64,000 bases of DNA from Leptospiraceae bacterium (GCA_024233865.1 JACKPA010000010.1:178540-242539), one strand, 5' to 3'. Positions 18,385 to 27,143 are shown, counted from the stretch's first letter. Numbers and translations are program-made. Notes: generated by a model from the letters alone, not told the origin.

Positions 18385-21300
18385 CTAGGTTACAAATAAA
18401 ATTCTCATGATCGTATCAAAAAATGTTTGTTGAAAAGTCTCATCCTTAACATACATTTTATAAAGTTCTATTTCTTGCTTTCTTCTTTTGGTCATTACAT
18501 CATCAAGGATTTTCTTGAGTGCAAGAATTTTATTTTGAGAGTCTTGATTTTCGGCAACTTTTGTTTGGTAATCTTTATGTGAGCAAATACTTTCTTTGAG
18601 TTTCACTAGTCTTTCTTTTTGTTCTTCTGGAGTTGCATCCCAACCTTGGAACCATCTTTCATTAAACGTACGAATAATTTCATCCAATGTTTCTTTTTCA
18701 TCTTCACTGTGAGCACTTCTTGGATTTGGATTTTGTGGATCTAAAACAGTTTCCGATTCATCCAAACCAATTGAAAAATTCAATTTCGTTCTTTCTAAAC
18801 CATAAGTTGATAAATCAACAGAATTCAAAAGTTCATCTATCAAGTCATCTTCCTTGTTTACAATCACCAACTTTGGAATTAAAAACTTAAGGAACCAAAA
18901 CAATTTTTCCCAAGAAAGCATTTCGTAAGGCATGATAGAAGACATCTGACCATATATTTTTACAAATTGTTTTGCTTTTATTTTAAAGTCTGCCTTATCT
19001 TTTTCTTCAAGTTCTAGTTCATGGTTAAATCTCGCCACAGCTATGTCCATGACTGAACTTAGTTTATCCGCACCCTCATTTTTAAAGTACATGGTGACAA
19101 ACTGCTCAACTTCTATCCATTCGTAAACTCCCACATCATCCAAAAGATTTTTTAGTTCATGCAAAACGTTCACATCCGTTGCCTTACTAAGTGTAGTAGA
19201 TGTATAAAACGGATCAAAGGCTTCCTTTATGTCCTCTGTTGTATTGAAAAAATCCAGGATAAAGAGGTCTTCTGTTTTCTTTCCTAGATTGTCCGCAGCT
19301 CGGTTTAAGCGAGAAAGTGATTGAACTGCCAAAACACCTTGGAGTTTTTTATCTACATACATACAGCAAAGTTTTGGCTCATCAAATCCAGTTAGATATT
19401 TGTTTGCTACGACCAGTATTCTATATTCATCTTTTTTAAAGTAATCACGAGTATCCTTTTCTGGAAATCCGTTTAGAATTTCTTCCGTATTTTCGATTCC
19501 ATCAACAGTCTTTTTTCCTGAAAAGGCTATAACTACTTGAAACGGATTTTTTTTATCTTGCAAAATTCGTTTTATGGCATGATAATATCGAATAGCCGAT
19601 TCGATATTTTGTGTGACTACCATACCTTTTGCTTTTCCATTAAGTTTTTTGGTGTTGAATATTTTAGTGATAAAATGATCCATCATGATTTCGGCTTTAG
19701 TGGCAATAGTGCTTTTATCTCTTTCTACTTTTGCACGAAGCTTTTTTTGTGCTTTTTTTGTTTCAAATAAAGGGTTTTCTTCTATAGACTTTTCTATTTC
19801 GTAATAACTTTTATACGTTGTATAATTTGCGAGAACATCTAAAATAAAACCTTCTTGGATTGCCTGCTTCATAGAATATAAATGAAAAGGTTTATAAGAA
19901 CCGTCTTCTTGCTCATTTCCAAATTTATTTAAGGTTGAATTTTTAGGTGTTGCTGTAAATGCTAAATAAGTCGCGTTTCCTTTCATCTTGCTCGTTTTTA
20001 AAGCCTTTAGTATTTTATCCTGCGTATCTTCATCTTCTTCTATTCCCATAGCTTGGTTCATCTTTCGAGATGATAAACCTTCTTGAGAACTATGTGCTTC
20101 ATCTATCACAACGGCAAATTTTTTCTCACTAAGGTCAGAAATTCCATCCACGATTACAGGAAATTTTTGAATAGTTGTTATAATGATTTTTTTTCCTTGT
20201 TCCAAACTTTCTTTTAATTCTCTAGAAGAATACGCTGGTGCTACAATATTTTTTACTTCCGAAAACTCTTTGATATTGTCACGGATTTGTTGGTCTAAAA
20301 GCTTTCTATCCGTTACAACAATAACCGAATCAAAAAGTGGGATATCTTTTCCCCTAAAACCTGATACACCTTCATTTTCTGGATATACTTCGATCAATTG
20401 ATAAGATATCCATGTAATCGAGTTTGACTTACCAGAACCAGCCGAATGTTGTATTAAATATTTTTGTCCAACTCCCTTTTTAGATGTATCTTCAATAATT
20501 TTCCTCACCACGTCCAACTGATGATAACGTGGAAAGAATAGAGTCTTTTTACTTAAAGGTTCGCTCGGTTTTCCACCCAAACGAACAAAATGTTGGATGA
20601 TATTCACCAGACTTTGACGGGTAAAAATCTCTTCCCAAAGGTAAGCCGTTTTGTAACCATAAGGATTTGGTGGGTTGTCCTTTCCATTGTTGTATCCTTT
20701 GTTAAAGGGTAAGAAAAGCGTATCTTTTCCTTCTAATTTTGTTGTCATAAAGACTTCATCCGTATCCAATGCAAAATGTACAATGCATCGGGCAAAGTTT
20801 AGCAGAGGTTGTTTTGTGTCTCGGTCATTTTTGTACTGCTTAATTGCATGGACTCTAGCGTTTTGTCCTGTCCAAGGATTTTTAAGTTCGAGAGTAGAAA
20901 TGGGTAAACCATTTATAAATAATACCAAATCAAGTGATTCTCTTGGATTATCGAGACTATAGTGAACTTGACGCGTAACACTAAAAATGTTCTTTTCAAA
21001 ATTCTCTTTTGAAGTTTGGCTACTACTGGCAAGGGGGAGTTGATACAAAAAAATTAGGTGTGCATCTTCTACTTCCAAACCTTTTCGTAAGATTCGTAAA
21101 ATCCCATATTTTGTCACCATCTTGTCCAAGCGTTCCAAAACTTTTAGTTTCCAGTCGGAAGACTTTTTTAGCTTAGCGAGTTCATTTTTTTGTGTAGTTT
21201 CTAGGAACTGCCAGAACAACTTTTCGTCTATGGCGTATTTTTTGTTAAAATCATGCGGATCACCAGAGAGAAAACCATTCCCTTCTGTCGAATTTATAGA

Positions 21301-21402
21301 ATGTGCTTTTAGCAGTCCTTTGCTCTGTTCTTCTAAGCAAGAACCTGTCAAGACTTTTTCGATTGTCGCTTCGAGTGCTTTTTCGTTCGTTTGGGATGTC
21401 AT
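18385..21402 (-). CDS. hsdR: Type I restriction enzyme R subunit
   Basis: The motor and nuclease subunit of a type I R-M complex. The N-terminal endonuclease domain has the PD-(D/E)XK pattern D158 (LDLVLF) ... E172-x-K174 (LELKNP). The SF2 translocase has Walker A SAGSGKS (320-326), a DEAH box (434-437), and later motifs including a TATP sequence and LVVANKYLTGFDEP. A C-terminal helical region completes the 1005 residues, a normal length. It lies last in the minus-strand order hsdM, hsdS, hsdR, separated from hsdS by toxin-antitoxin modules, so it may have its own promoter or be expressed from the upstream MazF unit three bases away. Confidence 0.95.
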   Translation of the reverse strand: MTSQTNEKALEATIEKVLTGSCLEEQSKGLLKAHSINSTEGNGFLSGDPHDFNKKYAIDEKLFWQFLETTQKNELAKLKKSSDWKLKVLERLDKMVTKYGILRILRKGLEVEDAHLIFLYQLPLASSSQTSKENFEKNIFSVTRQVHYSLDNPRESLDLVLFINGLPISTLELKNPWTGQNARVHAIKQYKNDRDTKQPLLNFARCIVHFALDTDEVFMTTKLEGKDTLFLPFNKGYNNGKDNPPNPYGYKTAYLWEEIFTRQSLVNIIQHFVRLGGKPSEPLSKKTLFFPRYHQLDVVRKIIEDTSKKGVGQKYLIQHSAGSGKSNSITWISYQLIEVYPENEGVSGFRGKDIPLFDSVIVVTDRKLLDQQIRDNIKEFSEVKNIVAPAYSSRELKESLEQGKKIIITTIQKFPVIVDGISDLSEKKFAVVIDEAHSSQEGLSSRKMNQAMGIEEDEDTQDKILKALKTSKMKGNATYLAFTATPKNSTLNKFGNEQEDGSYKPFHLYSMKQAIQEGFILDVLANYTTYKSYYEIEKSIEENPLFETKKAQKKLRAKVERDKSTIATKAEIMMDHFITKIFNTKKLNGKAKGMVVTQNIESAIRYYHAIKRILQDKKNPFQVVIAFSGKKTVDGIENTEEILNGFPEKDTRDYFKKDEYRILVVANKYLTGFDEPKLCCMYVDKKLQGVLAVQSLSRLNRAADNLGKKTEDLFILDFFNTTEDIKEAFDPFYTSTTLSKATDVNVLHELKNLLDDVGVYEWIEVEQFVTMYFKNEGADKLSSVMDIAVARFNHELELEEKDKADFKIKAKQFVKIYGQMSSIMPYEMLSWEKLFWFLKFLIPKLVIVNKEDDLIDELLNSVDLSTYGLERTKLNFSIGLDESETVLDPQNPNPRSAHSEDEKETLDEIIRTFNERWFQGWDATPEEQKERLVKLKESICSHKDYQTKVAENQDSQNKILALKKILDDVMTKRRKQEIELYKMYVKDETFQQTFFDTIMRILFVT

Positions 21403-21404
21403 GG

Positions 21405-21743
21405 TTATATTTGGAAAAAATCCAATATTGTCAATAGAATGCTGTTATAATTTTTTTCATTCAGAGTGTCTAGCTTTTTGAGTACCCTATTAAACGAAAT
21501 ACTTCTGATTTGGTGACAAAGTGCATAAGAAGGTTTATTACTTGTTGATTCAAAATTTTGCTCTATCTCTACTATTGTAAACAAGTTAGCTGGTTTTCCA
21601 TGACTTAGAGGAACAACTACTGCCATTTGTATTTGATTTAATAATTTAACAATAACACAAGGTCTTGTTTTTCCTAACTCATGTCCTTTCACTTCTTTTC
21701 CGATTTCTCCTAGATCAACTAAAATTATATCTCCTTCTTTCAT
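21405..21743 (-). CDS. MazF/PemK-family toxin (endoribonuclease)
   Basis: A 112-residue protein with the MazF/PemK pattern: GDIILVDL near the N-terminus, then GKTRPCVIVK and VVVPLSHGKPA. This family folds like an SH3 barrel and cleaves mRNA. The start overlaps the end of the 246-residue gene upstream by 4 bases, the arrangement typical of toxin-antitoxin pairs, but that partner is far larger than a MazE. hsdR starts within three bases of its stop. Confidence 0.85.
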   Translation of the reverse strand: MKEGDIILVDLGEIGKEVKGHELGKTRPCVIVKLLNQIQMAVVVPLSHGKPANLFTIVEIEQNFESTSNKPSYALCHQIRSISFNRVLKKLDTLNEKNYNSILLTILDFFQI

Positions 21744-22480
21744 AGTTGATTAGCCCAGTCTTGAAATCCTTCTTCGCTTATGGAATGTTGTTCTTTTATT
21801 ACCTCCGAACTTAATTTAAGAGAATTTTCGACTTTTTTAGGACTTATATTGATAATTCCCAGCTCGACAGAATATGCTAAATAATCATGCGTTGATTTTA
21901 CGATAATTTCAGAGAGTTCATTAATAGTATCTCCATCTACATGTGCTATTCCATTATCTATCATAAGAGCTGATAAGATTACAAATTCTATATAAATAGT
22001 TGAATTTATAAATCTGATCATCGTAATAGAACGATTGTTTACAGAGGTTTTTAGATACACATTTAGCACATTGGCATAGTCCAAAGGAATATTTTTGAAA
22101 TTTTTCATAGACTCTTCATATTCAGAAGTTAGTCTTTTTGATAATAAATTGGATATTTTATTAAGATTTCTTATGGAAAAATTTATATTTTCTTTTAGCA
22201 AGGATAATCTTGGGTCTTTAAATGAAATTTTATTCAATAACTCTTCCAAAGGAATATTATTCTTCAAAATCCAATAATTGGCTTTAACCCTTAAATTAAA
22301 TATATTTTCCAAAATCTCATATTTAATTTTAGAATATATAGGGATACCTGAATTGATAATATTCTTTATTATGTCCAAGCACTCATTTACCTCTTTTAGT
22401 AAGCTTTTGTCTTCTGATGGGACATTTTTGCTTTGTGAATATAAAATATACAATTCTGGGTTTTGAATGCTAGTATTCAT
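21740..22480 (-). CDS. Helical protein, candidate partner/antitoxin of the MazF-like toxin
   Basis: A 246-residue largely helical protein without signal peptide or recognised domain. Its final residues (EEGFQDWANQL) form an acidic-aromatic tail of the type that MazE antitoxins use to occlude MazF, and its stop overlaps the toxin start by 4 bp. No AbrB or RHH DNA-binding motif is visible. The neutralising role is inferred only from position and coupling. It could also be a HEPN-like or unrelated protein. Confidence 0.5.
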   Translation of the reverse strand: MNTSIQNPELYILYSQSKNVPSEDKSLLKEVNECLDIIKNIINSGIPIYSKIKYEILENIFNLRVKANYWILKNNIPLEELLNKISFKDPRLSLLKENINFSIRNLNKISNLLSKRLTSEYEESMKNFKNIPLDYANVLNVYLKTSVNNRSITMIRFINSTIYIEFVILSALMIDNGIAHVDGDTINELSEIIVKSTHDYLAYSVELGIINISPKKVENSLKLSSEVIKEQHSISEEGFQDWANQL

Positions 22481-22707
22481 GTATTGAACTCCTAATAAAA
22501 CAAATCATTGTTGAATTATAATCTTATAGGATATAATGTCGATTAAGATTTTTATACAAAATATGGGTTTTTTAGGTTTTACATTGTACCATGGGTGGAA
22601 GATTTCAATTGTTAAATTTCTTAAAAGTTAGTTTTTTTATTTACTTTTGAGCAAATTGTCCGAATGTAATTCTATAATTAACAAGACTGAAAGAGGAGGA
22701 ATTTTGT

Positions 22708-23469
22708 ATGAGCGAATTAATGCATGTTAAATTTCATGGAAACCATATTTCTCCTGAAAAACTTTCTTTAAGTGAACTATCAGATGTTCTTGTTAATTTA
22801 GAAAAATCTATTTTACCGATTATTTCTATGAAAAATCCTGATATAGCCAATGAATTTTCCTTATCTCTTTCAAGAATTGAGAAAGGTAGTCTTGCTTTAT
22901 CTTTTCAGTCTTCGCATTTTTCAAACCTTAGAGAGGCTTTTTTCTTTTTAAAAGATTTAGTTGATACGGATTCTCTTTATAAACTTCCATATAAATCCAT
23001 TGAACCGTTTAAAAAAATTTATAGCTTTATAAAAGAGAAAGCAATTTCTATGGAATTAAGTGATTCATCCGAAGTTATAATGAATCTATTATATAGTCAC
23101 GAGTTAGATATACCGGAAAAGTTTAGTCTTTCTGGAGAAACGACGATCTATGGAAGACTTCTTAGAATTGGTGGAAAAAGCCCTAGTGTTCAAATTCAAA
23201 TAAATGATAAAGAAATTATTACATGTTCAGCTTCCGAAAAAATTGTAAAAATGCTAGAAAAAGCGAATAGATTATATGAATATGTAGGTGTAACAGGTGA
23301 AGCAAAATGGAATCCTGACGATTACTCCATACAATCCCTTGATATTGAAAGGATTGAAAATTATGAGCAAGCAGACCCAAGCAATATAATGGCAGAATTA
23401 AGCAAAGAAATTGGGCATTATTTTAAGAATATTAATCCCGAACAGTATGTTAGTGAGTTAAGAGATTGA
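22708..23469 (+). CDS. Conserved-looking hypothetical protein, two-domain (253 aa)
   Basis: Starts after a strong AGAGGAGGAA ribosome binding site. The N-terminal part (MHVKFHGNHISPEKLSLSEL, then IEKGSLALSFQ) looks like an alpha/beta domain. The C-terminal part from about residue 145 has a beta-rich pattern (GETTIYGRLLRIGG, VQIQIND, YVGVTGEAKW) suggestive of an OB- or SH3-like barrel. No catalytic signature is seen. It is transcribed divergently from the MazF unit and precedes a RelB-YafQ pair, inside the R-M region, so a defence-related role is possible but unproven. Confidence 0.6.
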   Translation: MSELMHVKFHGNHISPEKLSLSELSDVLVNLEKSILPIISMKNPDIANEFSLSLSRIEKGSLALSFQSSHFSNLREAFFFLKDLVDTDSLYKLPYKSIEPFKKIYSFIKEKAISMELSDSSEVIMNLLYSHELDIPEKFSLSGETTIYGRLLRIGGKSPSVQIQINDKEIITCSASEKIVKMLEKANRLYEYVGVTGEAKWNPDDYSIQSLDIERIENYEQADPSNIMAELSKEIGHYFKNINPEQYVSELRD

Positions 23470-23528
23470 AGTTAGTTTGCTTAGATACACTTCTTATTTC
23501 TAAAAAGCGGATGGTGCTTGTTTTTTTA

Positions 23529-23558
23529 TTGACTTCATAGTTATAAATTGTATATCAT
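23529..23558 (+). promoter_or_regulatory. Candidate promoter/operator of the RelB-YafQ pair
   Basis: TTGACT (23529-23534) is followed at 16-18 bp by TATATC/TATCAT. The -10 area lies in a small dyad GTATATCATAC, 28 bases before the relB-like ATG. RelB-type antitoxins usually repress their own promoter through such dyads; that regulation is inferred. Confidence 0.4.
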
Positions 23559-23585
23559 ACGTAACACATATTTTTAAGGAATTGT

Positions 23586-23837
23586 ATGAAAACAGCGATT
23601 TTAAACGCCAGAATTGAACCAGAACTCAAAAATGATGTAGAGAAAATATTTCAGGAATTAGGAATCAGCCCAACTCAAGCAATTACAATGTTTTATAAAC
23701 AAGTCATTCTGAATAATGGACTTCCTTTTGAAGTTAAAATCCCAAATACCAAAACAATGAAAACAATATTAGAAGGAAGAAATAATAAAAATATGCATAC
23801 GACCTCCGTTGAAGAACTTAAAGAAATCATAAAATGA
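23586..23837 (+). CDS. RelB/DinJ-family antitoxin
   Basis: An 83-residue protein with an N-terminal ribbon-helix-helix (TAILNARIEPELKNDVEKIF then LGISPTQAITMFYKQV), the DinJ/RelB signature, and a C-terminal segment that would wrap the toxin. It overlaps the YafQ-like toxin by 4 bp. Expected role: neutralise the toxin and autoregulate the operon. Confidence 0.88.
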   Translation: MKTAILNARIEPELKNDVEKIFQELGISPTQAITMFYKQVILNNGLPFEVKIPNTKTMKTILEGRNNKNMHTTSVEELKEIIK

Positions 23838-24109
23838 TAAGTCTATCAACTCATAAAAATTTTGTAAAAGATTTGCAAAAAGCAAAACTCACTCAAACCA
23901 ATGTTGAAAAACTTTTTTTGTATATCTCGATTCTTTTAAATAAAGGAAAATTACCAAAAGAAGCTAAAGATCATCAGTTGATTGGAGAATGGGATGATAC
24001 AAAAGAATTTCATATAAGTGGAGATTTAGTTGTGATCTACCAATTGGAGAATGATGTTCTAAAGCTATTAAGAATAGGCACTCATTCACAACTCTTTAGA
24101 AAGTTTTGA
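23834..24109 (+). CDS. YafQ-family mRNA interferase toxin
   Basis: A 91-residue RelE-superfamily toxin. It carries the residues known for YafQ activity in order: DHQL (His), EFHISGDLVVIY (His, Asp), and a C-terminal GTHSQLF (His, Phe). YafQ toxins cleave ribosome-bound mRNA. Paired with the upstream RelB/DinJ antitoxin. All key residues are intact, so it should be active. Confidence 0.88.
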   Translation: MISLSTHKNFVKDLQKAKLTQTNVEKLFLYISILLNKGKLPKEAKDHQLIGEWDDTKEFHISGDLVVIYQLENDVLKLLRIGTHSQLFRKF

Positions 24110-24156
24110 CTTGCTGGAAATTGAAACCAAAAATACATTCGTGTCTAAAACTACTT

Positions 24157-24390
24157 TCATTTAGGTTTATTTACTTTACGTAGCTTAGTATTTAATAATG
24201 TATCAACGTGTTGGTCTGTCCAATTTTTTTCATCCCAAACTTTATCTGCTTGTTGAATAAGCCTCTTGGCAAAAAAAGATGCAAGCATTTTTTTTAGTTC
24301 ATATAAATCATTCTCGGACAATTGATGTGAAAATGTTTTTAAGAGTTCCAGTTGAAGGTTTGAAAGTGGTTGCTTGATTGAAGTGTTCAT
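24157..24390 (-). CDS. Small third gene of a PIN-toxin module (77 aa)
   Basis: Read from the ATG at 24390 (MNTSIKQPLSNLQLELLKTF); an upstream start at 24447 would overlap the toxin gene. It is helical, with the pattern LQLELLKTF ... YELKKMLASFFAKRL ... WDEKNWT, and a basic tail (RKVNKPK). Such small proteins are often seen next to PIN-domain toxins, where they may act as a second antitoxin or a regulator; this is inference. It begins 20 bp after the toxin stop. Confidence 0.6.
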   Translation of the reverse strand: MNTSIKQPLSNLQLELLKTFSHQLSENDLYELKKMLASFFAKRLIQQADKVWDEKNWTDQHVDTLLNTKLRKVNKPK

Positions 24391-24409
24391 TTTGTCATTA
24401 TTATCTCTA

Positions 24410-24790
24410 TTATAATTTAAAAAATCTAATATTCTCAATAAATTCAAAGTCTGATTTGTTTTCCGTAAATAATTGATAATCGTACAAAATACAAGTTGCT
24501 GCGATTAAACAATCTGGGATGAAAATATTTCTTTTATTTGATTGATACTTTTTTAGTATACCTATAGCTTTTTCGGTGACATCTTTATTGATATGAATGA
24601 TAGAATAACTTTTTAATTGCTTTTCAAGTTCACGCTTTTTCTCTCTAGTTTTTAAACCTCTATATAGTTCCATTATTGTAATAGGTGAAATAACTAGTTT
24701 ATGATGAAACTTTTTTAAGACATTTGAAATGTCTTTATTTCCTCTATAAGCCGAAATTAATATACAAGTATCTACTAATATTCTCTCCAT
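24410..24790 (-). CDS. PIN-domain toxin, VapC-like
   Basis: A 126-residue PIN nuclease. The acidic residues expected for the metal site are present: D in VDTCILISAY (about residue 7), E in ITIMELYRGL (about 41), and D in FIPDCLIAATCILYD (about 93). Members cleave tRNA or rRNA. The start overlaps the stop of the upstream 83-residue gene by 16 bp, indicating translational coupling. Confidence 0.88.
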   Translation of the reverse strand: MERILVDTCILISAYRGNKDISNVLKKFHHKLVISPITIMELYRGLKTREKKRELEKQLKSYSIIHINKDVTEKAIGILKKYQSNKRNIFIPDCLIAATCILYDYQLFTENKSDFEFIENIRFFKL

Positions 24791-25026
24791 GACTCTCTTC
24801 TTAGTTTTTTTGCATCAATTTCTAAATCACTCCATTTTCCAAAAAGCATAATTGGAGATATGGAATAATCACCTTCGGTTATTTCTGGTAGTTTTGTGTT
24901 TTTTGATTTGATTTCGCTTTCCGTTGAAAGGATTGAAATTTGCTTTTCACTTTCAAGTAGTTCTAATATTCCTTTAATTACTGTACTATTAGAGGATTTT
25001 TCATCTATTTTAATTGTATATATCAT
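24775..25026 (-). CDS. Antitoxin of the PIN module
   Basis: An 83-residue acidic protein ahead of the PIN toxin. The C-terminus (SPIMLFGKWSDLEIDAKKLRRESW) shows the 'F-G-KWSD' type of tail seen in antitoxins of PIN toxins, where it blocks the active site. The N-terminal part looks like a small DNA-binding or dimerisation module, not confidently classified. The ATG lies at the edge of the 48-bp repeat that copies the end of hsdS. Confidence 0.7.
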   Translation of the reverse strand: MIYTIKIDEKSSNSTVIKGILELLESEKQISILSTESEIKSKNTKLPEITEGDYSISPIMLFGKWSDLEIDAKKLRRESWREY

Positions 25027-25071
25027 GATTTTCTCCTTCGTTTTTCATTTTTTCAAAAGACTTTGATCTTT
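25024..25071. repeat. 48-bp direct repeat, copy 1 (duplicated end of hsdS)
   Basis: By my reading identical to 25661-25708. On the minus strand it encodes the last codons of hsdS (KIKVF, stop), an AAGGAG ribosome binding site and an ATG, here used by the PIN-module antitoxin. It flanks the ParE/RelE module on its downstream side. Confidence 0.85.
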
Positions 25072-25083
25072 TTTAGACTAGTT

Positions 25084-25401
25084 TTATTTACTTTTAAGTT
25101 TGATTCTTTTTTTCCAAATTTCAGGGTCGCGATGTGTGTTAAATACACCAACAACTTCAACTTCTTTTTCTATTTCATCAACTGAATAAAAAATTGCATA
25201 GGGAAAATTTTTCATTAATGTACGACGAAAATTATTGTATACTTCTTGAAATATGTATGGATGACTCTTTAACAACTCAATTGCATCTTCAAAATTAAGA
25301 TAAAAATCATATCCCAAACCTATTCGTTGTTGTTCATACCAATCGGCCGCCTCTAAAACATCCACTCTGGCTTCTGTATTTACTAGTATCTTATAAAACA
25401 T
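25084..25401 (-). CDS. ParE/RelE-superfamily toxin
   Basis: A 105-residue protein with the RelE/ParE plan: DVLEAADWYEQQRIGLG (helix pair), the central strand FRRTLMKNFPYAIFYSVD and C-terminal VVGVFNTHRDPEIW. The family either cleaves translated mRNA or inhibits gyrase; the subtype cannot be decided by eye. It overlaps the upstream antitoxin by 11 bp. Confidence 0.85.
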   Translation of the reverse strand: MFYKILVNTEARVDVLEAADWYEQQRIGLGYDFYLNFEDAIELLKSHPYIFQEVYNNFRRTLMKNFPYAIFYSVDEIEKEVEVVGVFNTHRDPEIWKKRIKLKSK

Positions 25402-25663
25402 TTATTTTTTTTGGTTTGTATCTATTTTGTAATTCTATTTTAAATTTATCCCAATCTATACGTTTTTCTGGATGCTTCTTTGAGTCTGCTAAACGCTGAT
25501 CAAGAATTTCTTTTTGTTCATTCGTAAGTATATTATCTTCCTTATTATGTTCTTCCTCAAGATTGTATTTTGTTATTAAAAACTCAATAAAATCAAGCAC
25601 TTGAAATTGTAAGGGTTCGGGTAATTTAACAAAGCGATCTATTAATATTTTATTATGTTCCAT
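25391..25663 (-). CDS. Antitoxin of the ParE/RelE pair
   Basis: A 90-residue protein. The N-terminus (IDRFVKLPEPLQFQVLDFIEFLI) resembles DUF2281-type antitoxins, and the C-terminus (EKEILDQRLADSKKHPEKRIDWDKF pattern) resembles the 'addiction module' family tail with DxRL and W-x-x. Its ATG is within the second copy of the 48-bp repeat, so its ribosome binding site is shared in sequence with that of the next antitoxin. Confidence 0.8.
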   Translation of the reverse strand: MEHNKILIDRFVKLPEPLQFQVLDFIEFLITKYNLEEEHNKEDNILTNEQKEILDQRLADSKKHPEKRIDWDKFKIELQNRYKPKKINVL

Positions 25664-25708
25664 GATTTTCTCCTTCGTTTTTCATTTTTTCAAAAGACTT
25701 TGATCTTT
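25661..25708. repeat. 48-bp direct repeat, copy 2 (true end of hsdS)
   Basis: Contains the genuine hsdS 3' end (GKIKVF, stop codon at 25690-25692), the intergenic spacer with ribosome binding site, and the ATG of the ParE/RelE antitoxin. Matches 25024-25071 at every position I compared. Confidence 0.85.
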
Positions 25709-27012
25709 CCCGTAACTGCACTGTTTATCAAAATAGCTTTGTATTCTTTTAGCTTTTCGATGAGCCTTTCTTGAATGCTGATCGCTTTGTCTATCTTGGC
25801 AGTTTGTGATTCCAAGTAACCAAAAATTTTCTTTTGTTCATCAAAGGGTGGTATCAATACTGGCATATTCTTTAGAGTTTCTTGGCTTAAGGATGCTCTA
25901 GTAACAAGATTCATTTCTTTTACAAAAAAACCTCTATGAGCGCTACATCTAAAAAAATATTTAGATAAACCTTTAAAGAGCATATTTTTTATAGGACGAA
26001 AACGAATTAAGAAACCAGCAAAAGTTGCTTTTTTAATTGTATTAAAGCAAACAGAACTAATTCCAATTTCTTCAATAGTTTCCGAAGTCCTTGTAAAAAA
26101 TATATCATCTTCAAATACTGAATATAATTCCTGTTCTTCTTCAGAGGAGTTTGCTAACCCTTTAAAATTGTTTGGTAATACAGCATTGTTGTAAACATCA
26201 TTATAATTAATGAAAGGATAACCCTTCCCAAAATATTCTGCTCCAGCACTGATTCCGTTTTTTGTTCTTCCTATGTATCTCAACCTCTTAACTTCCCAAT
26301 GTTCTGGTATCTTTCCGATCCATTCTATTCCAGAAGCTTTGAGTTTCACTTTGGAATCCAAGCCTTTTGTCACTGCGTTTTGGATGATGATCTGCTTTCG
26401 CTCTTTTAGCAAGGTGATGAGCTTTTCTTTCTGCGAAAGAGCTTTGTCTATTTTGCTACACTTGTCGTCAAGAAAATTGGCAATGGCTGTTTGCTCGTCA
26501 AGTGGAGGAAATAATGTTTTAAAAGAAAAAAAACTATCTTTAGGGATTGTATTTCTAAGACCTTTATATAATGGCTTTAATTTCTTATCATAATCAAGGT
26601 TTAGATAAAAATAATAAAGAAATTCTTTGCTTACCTTTAATTTCGATTCTAATACAGTATAAGCTCCAGTGATCATTCCATTTAATGATGACAGTCCTAT
26701 AAATCTAGGTGTCTCTTCAACATCAAATAAACAGAAAACAAAATCTCCACTTCTTACTTCTTGATACGTATCAAATTCAGCAGGAAATTTTCCTTCTGGT
26801 TTTTCCATGTTTCTTTTAATAACACCTCTTAAAGTAAGTGATAATAAATCATACTCATTTGAACGTTTACCTACTTGATTCTTCTTTAATTTAAATATAA
26901 ATTTATTTGCAAGTGTTTCCCAATGCTTTGGTATTTCTCCAATCCATTCAACACCAGAATCTTTGTAAGTTTCATATCGTTTGTATTTAGATTTCTTGTT
27001 CATTTTTGGCAT
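25690..27012 (-). CDS. hsdS: Type I restriction-modification specificity subunit
   Basis: Recognises the bipartite DNA target of the type I complex. The 440 residues form two target-recognition domains with conserved repeats: SGVEWIGEIPKHWE and SGIEWIGKIPEHWE before each TRD, and PPLDEQTAIANFLD / PPFDEQKKIFGYLE with KIDKA plus long helices after each. This circular two-half organisation is canonical and complete. It is separated from hsdM by the VapBC and MNT-HEPN modules. Confidence 0.94.
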   Translation of the reverse strand: MPKMNKKSKYKRYETYKDSGVEWIGEIPKHWETLANKFIFKLKKNQVGKRSNEYDLLSLTLRGVIKRNMEKPEGKFPAEFDTYQEVRSGDFVFCLFDVEETPRFIGLSSLNGMITGAYTVLESKLKVSKEFLYYFYLNLDYDKKLKPLYKGLRNTIPKDSFFSFKTLFPPLDEQTAIANFLDDKCSKIDKALSQKEKLITLLKERKQIIIQNAVTKGLDSKVKLKASGIEWIGKIPEHWEVKRLRYIGRTKNGISAGAEYFGKGYPFINYNDVYNNAVLPNNFKGLANSSEEEQELYSVFEDDIFFTRTSETIEEIGISSVCFNTIKKATFAGFLIRFRPIKNMLFKGLSKYFFRCSAHRGFFVKEMNLVTRASLSQETLKNMPVLIPPFDEQKKIFGYLESQTAKIDKAISIQERLIEKLKEYKAILINSAVTGKIKVF

Positions 27013-27038
27013 TTTCTATCTATCATAAGTTTTATGTT

Positions 27039-27054
27039 CCCCGCGATACGGGGG
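27039..27054. repeat. G/C-rich hairpin followed by GCGAAA
   Basis: CCCCG-cgata-CGGGG, then GAGCGAAA. Located between hsdS and the broken HEPN gene. Same family as 5952 and 31959. Confidence 0.5.
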
Positions 27055-27065
27055 AGCGAAAACAC

Positions 27066-27111
27066 TTGGTGAGCGGCTTGTGCTGAGCAAAGTCGAAGTA
27101 AGCCGAACCAA
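27066..27111. repeat. Palindromic repeat, TTCGACT/AGTCGAA family
   Basis: Outer arms TTGGT...ACCAA and inner GCGGCTT...AAGCCG enclose GTGCTGAGCAAAGTCGAAG. Directly followed by about three copies of the 10-mer AGCAACACCA (27111-27138), a short tandem repeat. Confidence 0.6.
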
Positions 27112-27143
27112 GCAACACCAAGCAACACCAAGCAACAACCTTT

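Noticed and set aside
27111..27138. Three AGCAACACCA repeats as a CRISPR-like array
   Set aside because: Units are 10 bp and contiguous with no spacers; no cas genes anywhere in the window.
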